From assembly GCA_002946415.1 (NCBI GenBank), contig NJPS01000067.1, forward strand, positions 620,001-684,000: a stretch of DNA of 64,000 nt. Direction: 5' to 3'. The stretch is from Rutstroemia sp. NJR-2017a BVV2. Its lineage: Eukaryota; Ascomycota; Leotiomycetes; Helotiales; Rutstroemiaceae. The position numbers and the translations under genes are program-made. The notes below the pieces were generated by a model. The model made no database searches. It was not told the origin of the DNA and worked only from the letters and a program-made list of their open reading frames with translations. Positions 47,026 through 58,875 of the stretch are shown here, in pieces; within the stretch, counting starts at the first letter, position 1, and each line of letters opens with the position of its first letter.

Positions 47026-48063
47026 ATGACCGACCCTAGTGCTGCGTGCTGTAAAGGCAAGCCGGTACATATGCATGGTCCTGAATCTGCGCTCAAGGGA
47101 GAATTCCAGCAATTCGATGGTCTTAAAACCTGTCCGTCCATTCCGTTCCCTCCCATCACTCCTCATCCCCAACCCATCCCTCTCCACCCCCTTTTCTAAC
47201 CCCTCCCCCTCAGACGTCGTCGGCCCATCCCCCTCCCCCTCCGCTATCCTCCTCATCTACGACATCTTCGGCTTCTGGACACAAACCCTCCACGGCGCCG
47301 ACACCCTCTCCCTCACCGCAACCAGTACCTCACCCGGTGGCATCAAAATCTTCGTCCCCGACTGGTTCGACGGCGAAGAAGCAGACATCGCCAACTGGCC
47401 TGCGGATACGGATCAGAAATGGGAGTATATCAAGGCGTATTTTCAAAAACAGGCGGATCCGGAGAAGACGTTGAAAAGGATGGAGAGTGTGATGGAGGCG
47501 ATTGGGAAGGAGTATGGGGAGATTGAGAATTGGGGGGTGGCGGGGTATTGTTGGGGTGGGAAGGTATGTATGGGTTGATGGATAATGTGAGGTGGAATGA
47601 GTGCTAACTGAGATGGTTTGGAGATAGTAACGTTAGCTTCGCAAGCAGGTACGCGATTTAAAGTAGGAGCGCAAACGCATCCGTCACTTGTCGAGCCGGA
47701 GGATGCGAAGCTGGTGGTGATTCCGCAGATTGTGCTTCCTAGTATGGATGAGGATCCTGAGGTGGGAAGAACTATTTCCGTGGATGTTGGGTGGTATACA
47801 TATACATAGGCTGATAGACTGTCTTAGCAAATTGCAGCGTATGAGGAGAACTTGAAGGTGGAGAAATACTTTGAGAGGTTTGGGGATCAGGTGCATGGGT
47901 GGATGTCTTCGAAGTATGTATGATATTGGGTTCTTTGCCATCTATGGAGACTCTTACTGACTTATGTTTTGCATGTAGGGGCGATCTCGAAAATCCGAGT
48001 ACTCGAGAAGCGTTTTATCGTGGGTATGAGTTATGGAGCAATTTCTTCGCTAAGCACTTGTAA
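47026..48063 (+). CDS. Dienelactone hydrolase family protein
   Basis: Five exons (47026-47131, 47214-47563, 47624-47761, 47828-47913, 47979-48063) encode 254 residues. The alpha/beta-hydrolase core includes AILLIYDIFGFW, a GYCWGGK nucleophile elbow (Cys148), Asp in SMDEDPE (about 194) and His in QVHGW (about 221), that is the Cys-Asp-His triad of dienelactone hydrolases. The family opens lactones from chlorocatechol-type ring cleavage; fungal members are diverse and their substrates mostly unknown. The first intron starts GTCCGT, a weak donor, but its removal (T|AC gives Tyr) is needed for frame and the branch CTAAC is clear. The start MTDPSAACCKGKPV is typical of fungal members. No signal peptide; cytosolic. 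Confidence 0.92.
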
Positions 48064-48201
48064 TGAGCATACGCTCGCAGTTTCTTGGCTACCTTTCTGG
48101 TAATTAGTTGAATTGTAATTAATGATACTGTCGTGGCCTGCGCCAACCTTTCAGAAGAAATTCCGAATGCTATGAGGGTTGGCCTACCAACCTACCCTGT
48201 T

Positions 48202-48424
48202 CTCTTCGGAATAGAAAAAACAGGCTGATCTGAGTGAGGTGTAGGCTCTCAGTGCACAACTCACAATAAGAGCATTATAATCTCTCAGAGTCTTTAGGAT
48301 ATTTATTGTACTATAATACCCTAGATATATTTAATACTTTAGGGCTTTTGGGATATTTGCTCGATAATAGTAAACAGCTTCGATGTATTATCCCAAATCG
48401 GCCTGTTTTTTCTACTCCGAAGAG
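48202..48424. mobile_element. MITE-like inverted-repeat element, copy 2
   Basis: A 223-bp AT-rich, non-coding element. The left end CTCTTCGGAATAG (48202 onward) and right end CTACTCCGAAGAG (to 48424) form terminal inverted repeats of 28 bp with about two mismatches. CCTGT stands one base before the left end and directly after the right end, a possible target-site duplication. The right half matches the element at 467-625. It sits between convergent genes, 28 bp past the stop of the SDR gene. Confidence 0.75.
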
Positions 48425-48452
48425 CCTGTCCATCTAGATTCGCCATCTATTG

Positions 48453-49264
48453 CTACCACCCACTTAAACGTCTCAACGCAACATTACTCAGGATCCTTCC
48501 CTCCACTCCCACTACTCCCTTCCCCTCCATTTTCTCCCCATCGCCAGTTACTAACTGCGTACAAACATCACCCAAATTCCTCGTCGGCGTCAGCATATCT
48601 CGCTGCAGCCCCTTGATCAAAGGAAGTAGCGCAACGCTTAACGCCCCCATCATCATGGACTTTTTAGGCACAAATTCCGCTATCTCCTTATGTTCGCTGG
48701 CATCGACTCCCATTGGTCGAACATTTATCACTCGAAGGTTGTCGTACTCGGGTTGCGAAGACAAAGCAAGGAGATCAGCTTCAGCTTGCCCTTTGATCGT
48801 GCCAAACATTGGAGTGAACATGGATGGTGTCTGGGTTGCGCCTTCGCCAGAAACATAAATGAATTTGAAGGGAGAAGGGCGGCTGAGTGAGGTGAATGAT
48901 TGAGCAGCGCGAATGGTGTATGTATGGGTTATTTCTTTGTATGTTCTGTAGTGCCATAGAATCGATTAGTCATGCATCCGTGATTTTATTGATACTGCAA
49001 TAATACATACTCTCGGTCCATGCCCACAGATGAAATCCCCAGAGCCCATACACAACCCTCCGCACCCTTCAATTGGTCTAGAACACTTTCGGGATAAGTG
49101 GTGAAGTCCTTATGGATTATCACGTTCGCCTTATTATGATTCTCGGCTTGAGGAACGGGCCGGCGGGAAAGAATACTGAGTTTGGTGATAGAGGGGTTGG
49201 TGAGCATAGTTTGGAGGACGCCGGAGCCGACAAGGCCTGTCGCGCCGGTTAGAATGACATGCAT
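48453..49264 (-). CDS. Atypical short-chain dehydrogenase / NAD(P)-binding protein
   Basis: Two exons (49011-49264 and 48453-48945) encode 248 residues. The N-terminus is a Rossmann fold, MHVILTGATGLVGSGVLQ, with the TGxxGxxG-type dinucleotide motif of atypical SDRs, followed by LSILSRRPVP, where Arg could recognise NADP phosphate. FIYVSGEGA corresponds to the strand with the active-site Ser; a classical YxxxK is not seen, instead there is MFGTIKGQAE. Substrate is unknown; the fold resembles the HTATIP2/NmrA-like group. The GA|A junction gives Glu and keeps frame. Its 3' end is 28 bp from a MITE, so the element may supply part of the transcript end. Confidence 0.8.
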
Positions 49265-51122
49265 TTTTATTGTCTGAAGATTTTGGTCGCGCGAGAGAGA
49301 TATTGTAAAAGAGATATGGAGCTGAACTGAGAAGAAGAGGAGGAAAACATCTTGGACTGATGGGTATTCCAATGCTTTTAAGTAACTGTTCGAATATGTT
49401 ACATATCACAGTTGGGCTGCCAACACTGGCGGCGTGCGGTGTAACTGTCAAAATGTTAGTGCGGCCGCCCATAGCGCGAACTAGCGGGCGCGGGCTTCGG
49501 CCGAGTATTTGCTTGGGGTCAGCAGCTTGCATATGATTGTTTCGGAAGAGATGGATTTCGGACATGGTAGAAGCACTTATCTCCGTAGGCTCGAGTCGAG
49601 CTGCTGTGAAATCAATCCATATCAATATATCAACCTGTGCTATAGGACAAGATTCGTGCCAAGTACTAATAATAACAAGCGCAGCGTTCGCCCCGTGTTT
49701 GCTTGCACTGCCTTTTGTTCCATTTCCGATCATTCCTGCTGCACCTAGACAACTCTCTACGTCCAGAGAACGAGTGTATTACCAAAAACTGGCTAGACGA
49801 GGTCTATATTTACATTCAGGACAGAGGCAGCTTTGGCTAGTATTTAGACAATCATCCGACGCTCGTTTCGTATAATTTCACGAACCCAGAGGGCTGAAAT
49901 GACTTACGAGACAGTGTGTGAGAGGCTCCGAGGAAGCCCGACAGCCTTCGATTCGCTACGAAACCATCGAAACTAACGATATTAAACAGATTGTCGCCGA
50001 GCCTAAGGCATATGACCCCGCCAACGAAACAGGACTCACCTGGAGTTCGATCGAATGTGCTCGTTTCCTGCTGTGGTAGTGCTAGATTCAATCCCGCACC
50101 TTTACTTCTATTCCAAATACTTCTTGGAGAAGATATACTTAAAAGCAGATATACTATTCCAGATTGACAGCTGTGAACATGACTTCAGTCCAGGCAGCAC
50201 GAAAACTCTTTCTCAACTCAAGTGTTTGCGAATGAGGTTTGGAAAGGGATGTAGTTAATAAGTGATATAACTGGCCTGGGAGATCCACACTGAGATAGTG
50301 TCAGTGCTTACTGAGCATTGGGCCTGGTAGCGAAGGGTTTGGTTTTTGCGCCCTCAATTCCCCTTGATAATTATTGTGAGGAAACCTGGAGTGCTTGCTG
50401 CGCGTTGAAAATATGTTGGCTTTCTTTCTTGCTGCAATATTCACTGTTAGACGCATGTAAAGACTGTTGCAGTCATGCTTTCGGAGCATCTCACCTGTTC
50501 GAGCTGGACCAGAGATCATCCTAGCGGAGCTGGAATCAGTCGTCCAATTTAGCCTTGACCTTTAGCGTTATGCACACCATGGAGACGTTTTTCGCGTACT
50601 GCGGGGTGAACAGTTCAGGTAACTTACTCCGCGTGCTGTGGGACCTGCCAAAAAACGAAGAACATTATCTCGCACACTCGGCAGATCGTCTCGTTTCTCA
50701 TTTCGCGCTCCAATGAATTGAATCTAAATCGACGCCTGATCAGTTCCCCGCTGGTTCCCCATGGGGATTTCAAACTTTAATGCAAGTCAGAGAGGTCGAG
50801 TTTGTCCGAGATCTCTCTTGCAGCCATATTCCCTTCACCTAGGGCAATACAAAATGGAGATTCTGATATCACTATGCGTATGTCTTGGCTAGTCATGCAT
50901 CGAATCCCGGCTACCCAATTCACCCCTATTGACTGTCATATCATATGATTGGCACATGTGTTGAACGGTACTGAGCACAAGTACCGGAAAAATTATTGGG
51001 ATATTGAGATCGTATCAAGATAATTGGACGTCTACCTCTCTGCTTTATGATGAGCTAGTATAAATACCTCCGTCTCTTTTGAACTACAACCGCTTATCAC
51101 TCATCAATACCTATCTATCACA
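49265..51122. other. Intergenic between divergent genes
   Basis: A shared upstream region of 1.9 kb. The segment just before 51123 contains a GTATAAATACC TATA-like box (about 51058-51068) suited to the GH51 gene. Open frames within are not supported. Confidence 0.5.
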
Positions 51123-53332
51123 ATGGGTTCTCAAAGTCTCTTCCGAGGCTTAGCTTTTATTTCTCTGCTTGCTATTAAGGTTGTATTTGCGGCTACGTTG
51201 ACAGTCTCAACAACAGGCGGAAATGCATCCAGCCCTCTCTTGTATGGTCTAATGTTTGAGGTATGCCTCCCGATCTTAGTGTATCTCCAAGCTAACCAAC
51301 TAAAAAGGACATCAACAACTCAGGTACCTGAATGGTCTTATATGTGGGCATATCTAACACCCTTTAGGAGATGGCGGAATTCATGGCCAACTGCTGCGGA
51401 ACAACGGATTCCAAGGAAACAACCCAGGATTAACAGCATATGCAGCTGTCGGTGGTGTCACACTCTCAGTGGATACAGCAAACCCACTTTCATCTGCCCT
51501 CCCACGCTCTCTGAAAGTCACAGTCCCGTCGGGGACAACTGGGCAAGTTGGGTTTACCAACGCAGGTTACCTTGGAGTTCCAGTGAACGCTGATACTTAT
51601 GCGAACTATTTCTGGATGAAGGGGGCTTACTCTGGGAGCATTACTTTATCACTCGTTGGTGCTTCAAGTGGCACAGTCTATGCCACGAAGACAGTTGCAG
51701 TGAACAGCAACTCTAGCTCATTCACCTACTATGAAACGACATATACTTCTGCCCAGTCTCCGGATGGGGATAATGTGTGGAAGTTAACGTTCAATGGAGC
51801 AACAGTTGCTGGTAGTGCGCTATACTTCGGCTTACCACAACTATTTCCAGTTACCTACCATGCGAGGTATGCATCAATACTCAATTTTAGATATGTGAGC
51901 TCGCTAACTCGATCAGATACAACGGCATCCGGAACCATGTAGGATTATTCCTCGAGCAAATAAAACCTTCATTCCTTCGATTTCCGGGCGGGAATAACAT
52001 GTAAGGCCAGTCGAATTCTTAGAATCTCACTCCCTGACATGAAATCAGAGAAGGATCGTCACCGGGTAACCGATGGAAGTGGAACGAGACAATAGGTCCT
52101 GTGGTGAACAGGCCTGGTCGCCAAGGTACTTTAAATCCCTATCGCTTTTATAGTTTTAGTGCTAATCATATTAAGGTGACTGGGGTTATCCCAATACCGA
52201 TGCACTTGGTAAGTAATGCTGCAAAAAGTTTTATCGTAGATATATCCTAACAGATATGATAGGCTTGATGGAATACTTGCAGTGGTGTACGGATACGAAC
52301 ATGACTCCCGTCCTTGCTGTTTGGGCGGGTCTTTCACTCGCTGGCGGAGGTGTCCTCTCCGGTTCAGCTCTAACGCCTTATGTCAACGACGTGATGGATG
52401 AACTAGAGTTTCTTCTTGGTGCAACAACCACTAAATACGGCGCGCTTCGCGCATCCTATGGACGTTCCGCTCCATATTCAATACCATTCATCGAAGTTGG
52501 TAACGAAGACAATACTAACGGCGGCTGTGGAACATATGCCTCGAGATTTACCGCCTTTTACAATGCCATTCATGCTAAATACCCTTCTATTACTGTCATA
52601 GCTTCTACATCTCAAGCATCATGTCTACCCAAACCACTTCCAGCCGGCGTCTGGACCGATACTCACCACTATACCTCGCCCGACGGATTCGTTTCTCTAT
52701 TCAATGAATGGGATAATGTTGCCCGCAGTAATGGGTTGGGAGTCTTTGTTGGCGAATACGCCAACACAGCCGATAACAGCGGAGCCACAACATACTGGTC
52801 TACAGTTCAAGGCGCCGTTTCGGAAGCTGTTTACATGATTGGCATGGAGCGGAATTCTGATCTGGTCAAGATGGCATCCTACGCACCAATGTTCGAACAC
52901 TTCGACATGGCTGAGTGGTCGCCCGATCTGGCTGGTCTTAACGCTGACCCCGGATCACTCACTGGAAGCGCAAGCTACTATGTGCAGCTGCTCTTCTCAA
53001 CACATCGCGGAACTACAATCCGACCGGTAACTTCGGATGTGAATTTCGGACCATTGTATTGGGTGGCTAGTAACACCGCGGCTGGCGTCTACTATGTTAA
53101 GATTGCGAATTATGGGACTACAGCGCAGAATGTGACAGTCAAAATCCCTGGGGCATCTGGAGCAAGTTCGAATGCTGCTTTGGTAACTTTTACTGGCCCC
53201 GCCACGGCGAGTAACTACCCTTTGCAAGTCACTCTGCAGCCTGTTACGTCTACAGTGGCAGGAAGCTCTACGGGTGGTTGGACTTTCAATGTTGCGGGTT
53301 ATGGCGTGGCAGTTTTGACTGTTACTACATAG
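51123..53332 (+). CDS. Secreted alpha-L-arabinofuranosidase, GH51
   Basis: Seven exons (51123-51260, 51308-51323, 51368-51866, 51917-52000, 52049-52125, 52176-52208, 52263-53332) encode 638 residues. A signal peptide (MGSQSLFRGLAFISLLAIKVVFA) is followed by LYGLMFEDINNSGDGGIHGQ, the GH51 hallmark, part of which is encoded by a 16-nt exon. A beta-sandwich region, then FLRFPGGNN, and RPGRQGDWGYPNTDALG follow. The acid/base Glu is in EVGNED (about residue 363) and the nucleophile Glu in VGEYANT (about 446). The enzyme releases arabinose from arabinan and arabinoxylan in plant cell walls. A C-terminal beta domain completes the fold. All junctions restore family residues. Neighbours include other secreted or detoxifying enzymes. 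Confidence 0.95.
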
Positions 53333-53471
53333 AAAACGTATCTCATAAGATATATATTACTTTATTGAAGTAGTTAGGTACCAACTCAGCGAGTACAATG
53401 GCTCCAATGATGAGACTGGGCAGGATCACTATGTTATTACACCCAATGAGTTTGTTAAGAACATAGCTTAC

Positions 53472-53885
53472 CTGCATGGACAATGTTTTGGCTGTGCAGT
53501 GTTGCAAGCCCCCGTAGTGTATCTCTGAGGATTCTCTTGATAAGCATGATGGTCAATTCCTCCTGAGCAAAGCTCAATAAATGGTCGGTGAAATATCGAT
53601 AGACAAACATCGACCGCTCCGGGATAGCATCGACGGAGAGTCGAATATACGGTTTGGCACGCAGGCGGCGGTATAAGCCTTGAATATAATCGAATTGGGC
53701 TGGGAGGACATCTTTAAGTACGAATTTCTCCGTCCCGACACTATTCGGTGACAGTCAGCAAGCTGAACGATAATAGCAGGAAACTTACGCACTTTGCGAG
53801 AGACACACGTTGCTGGAGATAGTCCTTCTCCTGCTGGGCTTGCTTAATCAGGTAATGGCGACCGGATTGGCCCACGACTTCTGCA
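53472..53885 (-). pseudogene. Truncated protein kinase relic
   Basis: Two exon-like pieces (upper border near 53885 down to 53793, and 53472-53740, joined by a 52-nt intron with donor GTGCGT) read as the N-lobe and start of the C-lobe of a fungal protein kinase: GQSGRHYLIKQ, then TEKFVLKDV with the ATP-binding Lys, RSMFVYRYFTDHLLS hinge-like text, and LRGLATLHSQNIVHA, which stops exactly where the catalytic-loop Asp should follow. After this a splice-like GTAAGC leads to no kinase sequence; the downstream DNA up to the GH51 stop encodes nothing related. The catalytic loop, DFG motif and the rest are missing, so it is dead as a kinase. The upstream beginning is not resolved. Confidence 0.6.
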
Positions 53886-54493
53886 AGTGGGGTTGATATC
53901 TCTGCTGCAACTGAGTCTCAGGGCGGAATTGTGCTGTTGTAACAAGGTAGGCTGACCAGAGCAGGAAAAGCAATGGATGAGGACTTCGATAAACTAAAGA
54001 GCGAAGCTTGAGTTGTGCCCACGCACGATTTCAGGAAGTGGGGTTTCAACATTGAGGATGAGCACCGTGAAAGCATTGCAGCCAGCCCGAGTCCAAAGTT
54101 GTTCTCTTGAAATGATGCGCGTATGATAACTTTCTAAGCTTAGAAATTTATTTTAACATTTAGGCCAATTATAAATTGATATACATTAATCGACAGTGAA
54201 TCATTATGGGTAGGCGCGAAAATTCTGTGAACTGACAGAGCCCGTACAGATTCGATTCACCTCTCCCAGAGCGGTAAATTTTCGCGCAGCCCAGGCGTGC
54301 CCCGGGAAGTCTCCTTGAAGTATAAATTCGTGTTACTGTACAACTTCAACATGTCGAATTCCTGTCACTCTAAAGTCATTTGGTGAGAAATACTACTTAG
54401 TCTCGCAATCTACAGATGCACTGTAAATGCATATGTCCTTCAGTCGTGCTTCTATCATCATTCTCTCTTCAACTATGTTCATCTCATCGATTT
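53886..54493. other. Intergenic, possible upstream part of the kinase relic
   Basis: Around 54040-54080 the reverse strand reads TVLILNVETPLPEIV, loosely like the STPLAEVVG start of the relic's first piece, hinting at a partial internal duplication. AT-rich sequence follows at 54120-54200. No intact gene. Confidence 0.35.
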
Positions 54494-55719
54494 TCATGCA
54501 TCCAAGGGCATGATTGGTACTGATGGTCCCCAGGGAATGAGCTTCAATCTCATAGCAGAGATTGCATATCCTTCCATGAACTAGATTGGCAAGTCAGTTT
54601 TTCTTCATGTGTCTTATCCTCGGGAGGAAGCAGGACTCAACTTACTATCTCAAAATGTGTCGTACTCTTGAATGCTCCCTTGGCCTCCTCGTCAACTTCA
54701 TAGTAGATATTCCTCAACCAACGGTGCAGGTTCGGGTAATCATATCGAATCATTTTCCAGTTGCAATTAAACAACGTGTAATATGCCATGTCGAAACGAA
54801 CGGATGTTGTGAAGGTCCTTTAATGAAACTATTTAGCACATAGCTCGAACATAACTCCGTACCAATATGTAGCACTCGATTGTCGTAAGACTTTGGATGA
54901 GCTTACCGGATATCAACTTCTGTGATATGGTCTCCTAGCAAGTACTTGTTCCTACCAAGTCTCTCCTCCAGATTATCCAAGGTCCCGAATAAGAGCTTCA
55001 TGGCGCCATCATAGTCCGCCTGAGACGATGCCATGCCGCATTTATAAGTTCCCCAGTTATAATTCGCTTCGATTTCGTTGCCCAAATCCTCAATGTCCTT
55101 CAACAAGTTGTCTGGACGTAGTCCTCCACCGGGCTTATTCACCTCTCTAAGCTCTGGAGCAAGAAAAGCATCGAAAGCAGTAAAGAGCGCTCGGATAATT
55201 CCCACGCTATCATTATTGACGATTGTCTTCTTCTTGGTGTCCCAGAGCACGGGGACAGAATATCCACCTTGGTAATCAGGGTCTGCTTTCAAGTACATTT
55301 CTTTAAAGTTCTTGAAGCCTTCGACCGGGTCAGTGGCATCAGAACCGCTGGTGCCATCATAGGTCCAGCCGTTTGTTCCGTCGCGATGAATCGAGACGAC
55401 GCTTAGTGCAATCAATGGTTGGAGTTGCTTGAGTTTGTAGGTGATGAGACATCTGTGAGCCCATGGACAGCCGAGATGAATGTAAAGAGCCTTTCATTAT
55501 GGTCAGTAATTGCTACATGGAATTCCTCTTAAGACTTGAGTTCTAATTTTCCTTCACGGCTTCTATTATTCCAAGGTGGAGTGGGAAACATACATAACGG
55601 TTCGGCTCGGCTGGGAACTCTGAGGCTGAGTCGCGACCGATCGTCGACTTGAAGTGAGATGGCGGGGGAGTGAAAGAGCTTGTCAGCTTAGGAGCTGAAC
55701 TTGGCGGTGTTGATTCCAT
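54494..55719 (-). CDS. Glutathionyl-hydroquinone reductase / Omega-like GST (ECM4 family)
   Basis: Four exons (55594-55719, 54907-55490, 54646-54817, 54494-54580) encode 322 residues. The thioredoxin-fold active site is HLGCPWAHR (Cys50), the CPWA motif of this family, followed by SVVSIHRDGTNGW, the conserved VPVLWD and N-N-D-S element that binds glutathione, and the helical C-terminal domain (GTYKCGMASSQADYD, LLGDHITEVDIRTFTTSVRFD). The family reduces glutathionyl-hydroquinones with glutathione, supporting removal of quinones and aromatic breakdown products; in yeast Ecm4 is cytosolic. The short last exon (MEGYAISAMRLKLIP onward) resembles the usual GST tail. Junctions CG|G and the phase 0 sites keep frame. 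Chlorinated-aromatic or lignin-quinone detoxification is an inference. Confidence 0.92.
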
Positions 55720-56431
55720 CTCGTGTGATGGCGCCTTCCCTGACGAGCCTCGATATCAAATTTCAAGAGCGGAAAGAGAGGAGCGATTAAACAAGGTACA
55801 TTATGGATGGTATGTCATTGCTGCGCCGCACCTTAGCGGATCAAACGCTGGTAATCAGAACTGACATTGACAAGCTGTTTGAAAAGAAACCCATACTAGA
55901 TATCACGGCTGAGACTCGACAAAAAAAGCAATTCTCTACCTTCAGTATAATATTTACAGACAGGCTCGGCGGTGCTGATTCACTTGAATGACCGCCTCTG
56001 CGCGGTCACCTAGCCTTATACAGTACGTAACACGCTGGATGCCTGCCTGCGGTGTCTACGCCCTTTTCAAACAATCGAGACCACAAATCCCATAAGAATG
56101 TTCGCAAGCGCCTCCCAGCTTGGAGACCACGAATAATTCGGAGTGGTGACCCCAATCTTCGAGATAGGAATACCATCCACCGAGCCAATCCAGGGAAAAC
56201 GCGATATTGGGAACAAGTCGACTTGACTTCATTCAGATAGATATCAAAAACATAAGTTATCTATATATAGAAGACCACCTTTTCAATTAAGTATCAATTG
56301 GTCTGTATTATAAGCATTATTGTATTGTGTATTAACAACCTAATTGGTGCTACAGTTCAATTCAATGAACCTGTCTGTTTTTCAGTAATCATTGACCCTT
56401 AATTCCACAAGATTAACTGTTCTCCACTTTC
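55720..56431. other. Intergenic, AT-rich
   Basis: Promoter of the GST gene and 3' flank of the carboxylesterase gene. No gene is visible. Confidence 0.5.
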
Positions 56432-58244
56432 TCATATCTGCGCGAAGACGTGATCCGAGATATACTGAATCGCTTCAGCACGATAATAATCCGCCTCTAC
56501 ATAAGCCAGTTCCGTCGTGTTAACATCAAATACGATGTTCTGCGGGTTATCCAAAGTGTAATCTGGCCAGGAGACACATCCCACTATTTCAAGTCAGCAA
56601 ACGTCCTCCCCAATATTCCCCAAAGGCATGAGAACCATATAGAGGCAAAGAATAAAGAAATCACTCACCACCCGAATTATTCGGATCCAAATCCACCACA
56701 AAACTAATCCACATCCTACTCATCATCGTCGCCAAGCGCACAAAAGTCTCCGGCTCGCCCTCAAACGGGTTCACTGCAACAGCATTCATATATCCCTCTC
56801 CCCGGGTATTATGGAACACAAACGCCACTTCCTGGAAATGCGTAGCTCCGCTGTAATCAGGGACTCCATTCACCAACACATCGAATACATACGAATACGA
56901 CGACACATTCTGCGCAGCCCACGCATGGCTCACGAAGCGGCGCGGCGCATGCATCGACAAGTCGCCTCCGAACGCCGCCGCGCGTTTCCATTGCGTGCCG
57001 AGCGAGGCTTGCAGCGCTGGACTGGGCCGGCCAGAAAGTGTAGAGGGGATCCCGATGGCGGGGATATCGGGGTATAGAGCGCTGAGGGTGTTGGCGGTTG
57101 TGTTGTCTATTTTAGCAGATTGCACAACGCGGAGGAAGTCGGCGGTGGTGTTGACGCCTCTGGATCCGAAGGATGTTCCTTCGTCGTGGTTTTGTCCTGC
57201 AATAACCGGCACCTTAACGAACTCCCCGTTGAGGAGTTGTTTGTTTGCGGAGCTGCGTATCAAGTCGTTGTCGATTTGAGAGCTCCAGCTAGCGCCGGCA
57301 ACGACGGAGCTGTTGAAAATGGAACTTAAAGTGTCGGTGGGAACGGTTCGTAGACAGGCAAGGGTATCATTTGCGCTGCTGCAGTTGGCTGCGCGGGTTA
57401 TGTTCTGGTAGTATGGTTCCCATGATTCAGGCGTAGCGTATGGACGTGATACTACTGGTCCTCCACTTTGCATAATTGCTCCTCGGAATAATTTATCGTC
57501 TCGTCCACCATATGCTATCAATTGGACACCAACCCCAAAGCCGCCGGCACTTTCACCCCAAATCGTCACCTTAGACGGATCGCCACCGAAAGCGCCGACA
57601 TTTTCTTGTATCCAATGAAGGGCAAGTCTTTGATCACGATGTCCCATATTCGCAGACCCGGCCGCTAGAACCTCTTGTCCAAACAAGAAACCCCATCCTG
57701 ATAGTCTGTACTGGATGCTAATTGCAACAATAGGTGAGCGCGCGTACACTGATTGTTCAACAATGAAGGAGAGGTTGTAGCGAGGATCACGACTACCTCC
57801 TTCAGTGTTTCCTCCTCCATGGATCCATACGGCAACGGGAAGTTTAGCATCAGGTGAAATGCCACTTGGACGAACGACATTAAGCTTCAAGCAATCTTCT
57901 GAATTGATATTACCGAGGACCCAATTATCAGAACCGTATCCGATACATTCAGGCGAGTATTCGGTAGCATTCTTGGGCTCAGTCCATGTGGTGTTGAGAG
58001 ACTGTGCTTGACGGAATCTCAAATCTCCTACAGGAGGTTGAGCGAATGGTATGCCCAGGAACGCATCCTGATTGTAGGTAGGGAGATAGTCCCCATAGTA
58101 AGTTCCATTGAGAACCTGGACTGTGGGGGCCGAGGAGGGTGCATTTGTTTGACGTTTAGCGACGTGAGCTGAAGCGATTGCTCTGAACTGAGATAGCACA
58201 AGAAGAAAGCTGAGAGCCCGAATATGTGAAAATGACACCGTCAT
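56432..58244 (-). CDS. Secreted type-B carboxylesterase/lipase
   Basis: Two exons (56669-58244 and 56432-56583) encode 575 residues. The first ATG at 58244 gives an N-terminus (MTVSFSHIRALSFLLVLSQFRAIASA) that is a signal peptide, followed by a likely KR processing site. The order FLGIPFAQPPVGDLRF, the oxyanion HGGG, and GESAGGFGV (catalytic Ser near 232), then NHDEGTS (acid) and GATHFQEVAFVF (His) is that of the carboxylesterase type-B family. Multiple N-glycosylation sequons are present. The C-terminal exon (WPDYTLDNPQNIVFDVN) is standard for the fungal subfamily. Members cleave esters of many kinds, including plant cell wall and pollutant esters; the substrate here is unknown. It sits among other secreted enzymes. 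Confidence 0.93.
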
Positions 58245-58875
58245 GACTGTATATCTTTTTCTAACCGTGCATGAGATATAAGATATTCGAGTAGCAAGCA
58301 ATTTCCTTCACTTGCGGAAACATCACAGATTATATATACATCTGAATTGTACACCCTCACAATTGCACCTCAAAACTGCAGACGATGTCATAGCCCACTC
58401 TCGTAATTTATTCCCCGGTACCCCGCATTCAGGTATCCCACTTCTAGCAACGATCCCCACACTTATGGTCTGCTAGCGATGCATTTTTGAAAGCACAGCA
58501 TGGGGCACCACTCCATATCCAGTTACCAAATTTTCTTTGGACAGCGAAAACTATGGAAGCGTTGATCCCACCTTACCGCTTGGCAACTCCTCGAACGCAT
58601 GTATGCAATAAAGCCGAAATTGTGCCGATGCAAGATCAAAATCATGATGTTTTCGGTACTGAAAACGGCAGTTTGGAAGCAAGAATAGGTGTTGCTATCT
58701 CTAAATTGCAATAATATCGATCACATAATATGCTATGTGCAGTTTCTGCGGGGGTTAAGAGTGAGCTCGCTAGCAATTTTGGCAAATGAAGCACACAACC
58801 TCGGCACAGCAAATTCCCTTTGATCGATCCATTACCCAGGGGGAAAGCTCCAAAGCAGATATGCAGCGGCAAAAT
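58245..58875. other. Intergenic, no gene recognised
   Basis: Promoter of the carboxylesterase gene and 3' flank of the copper radical oxidase pseudogene. Confidence 0.5.

Noticed and set aside
49134..49733. 199-codon reverse-strand frame overlapping the SDR first exon
   Set aside because: It overlaps the Rossmann-fold exon in another frame, and its C-terminal part is an out-of-frame reading of that exon.
50875..50915. TCGAATCCCG text resembling a tRNA B box
   Set aside because: No matching A box or acceptor stem within tRNA distance; no cloverleaf can be drawn.
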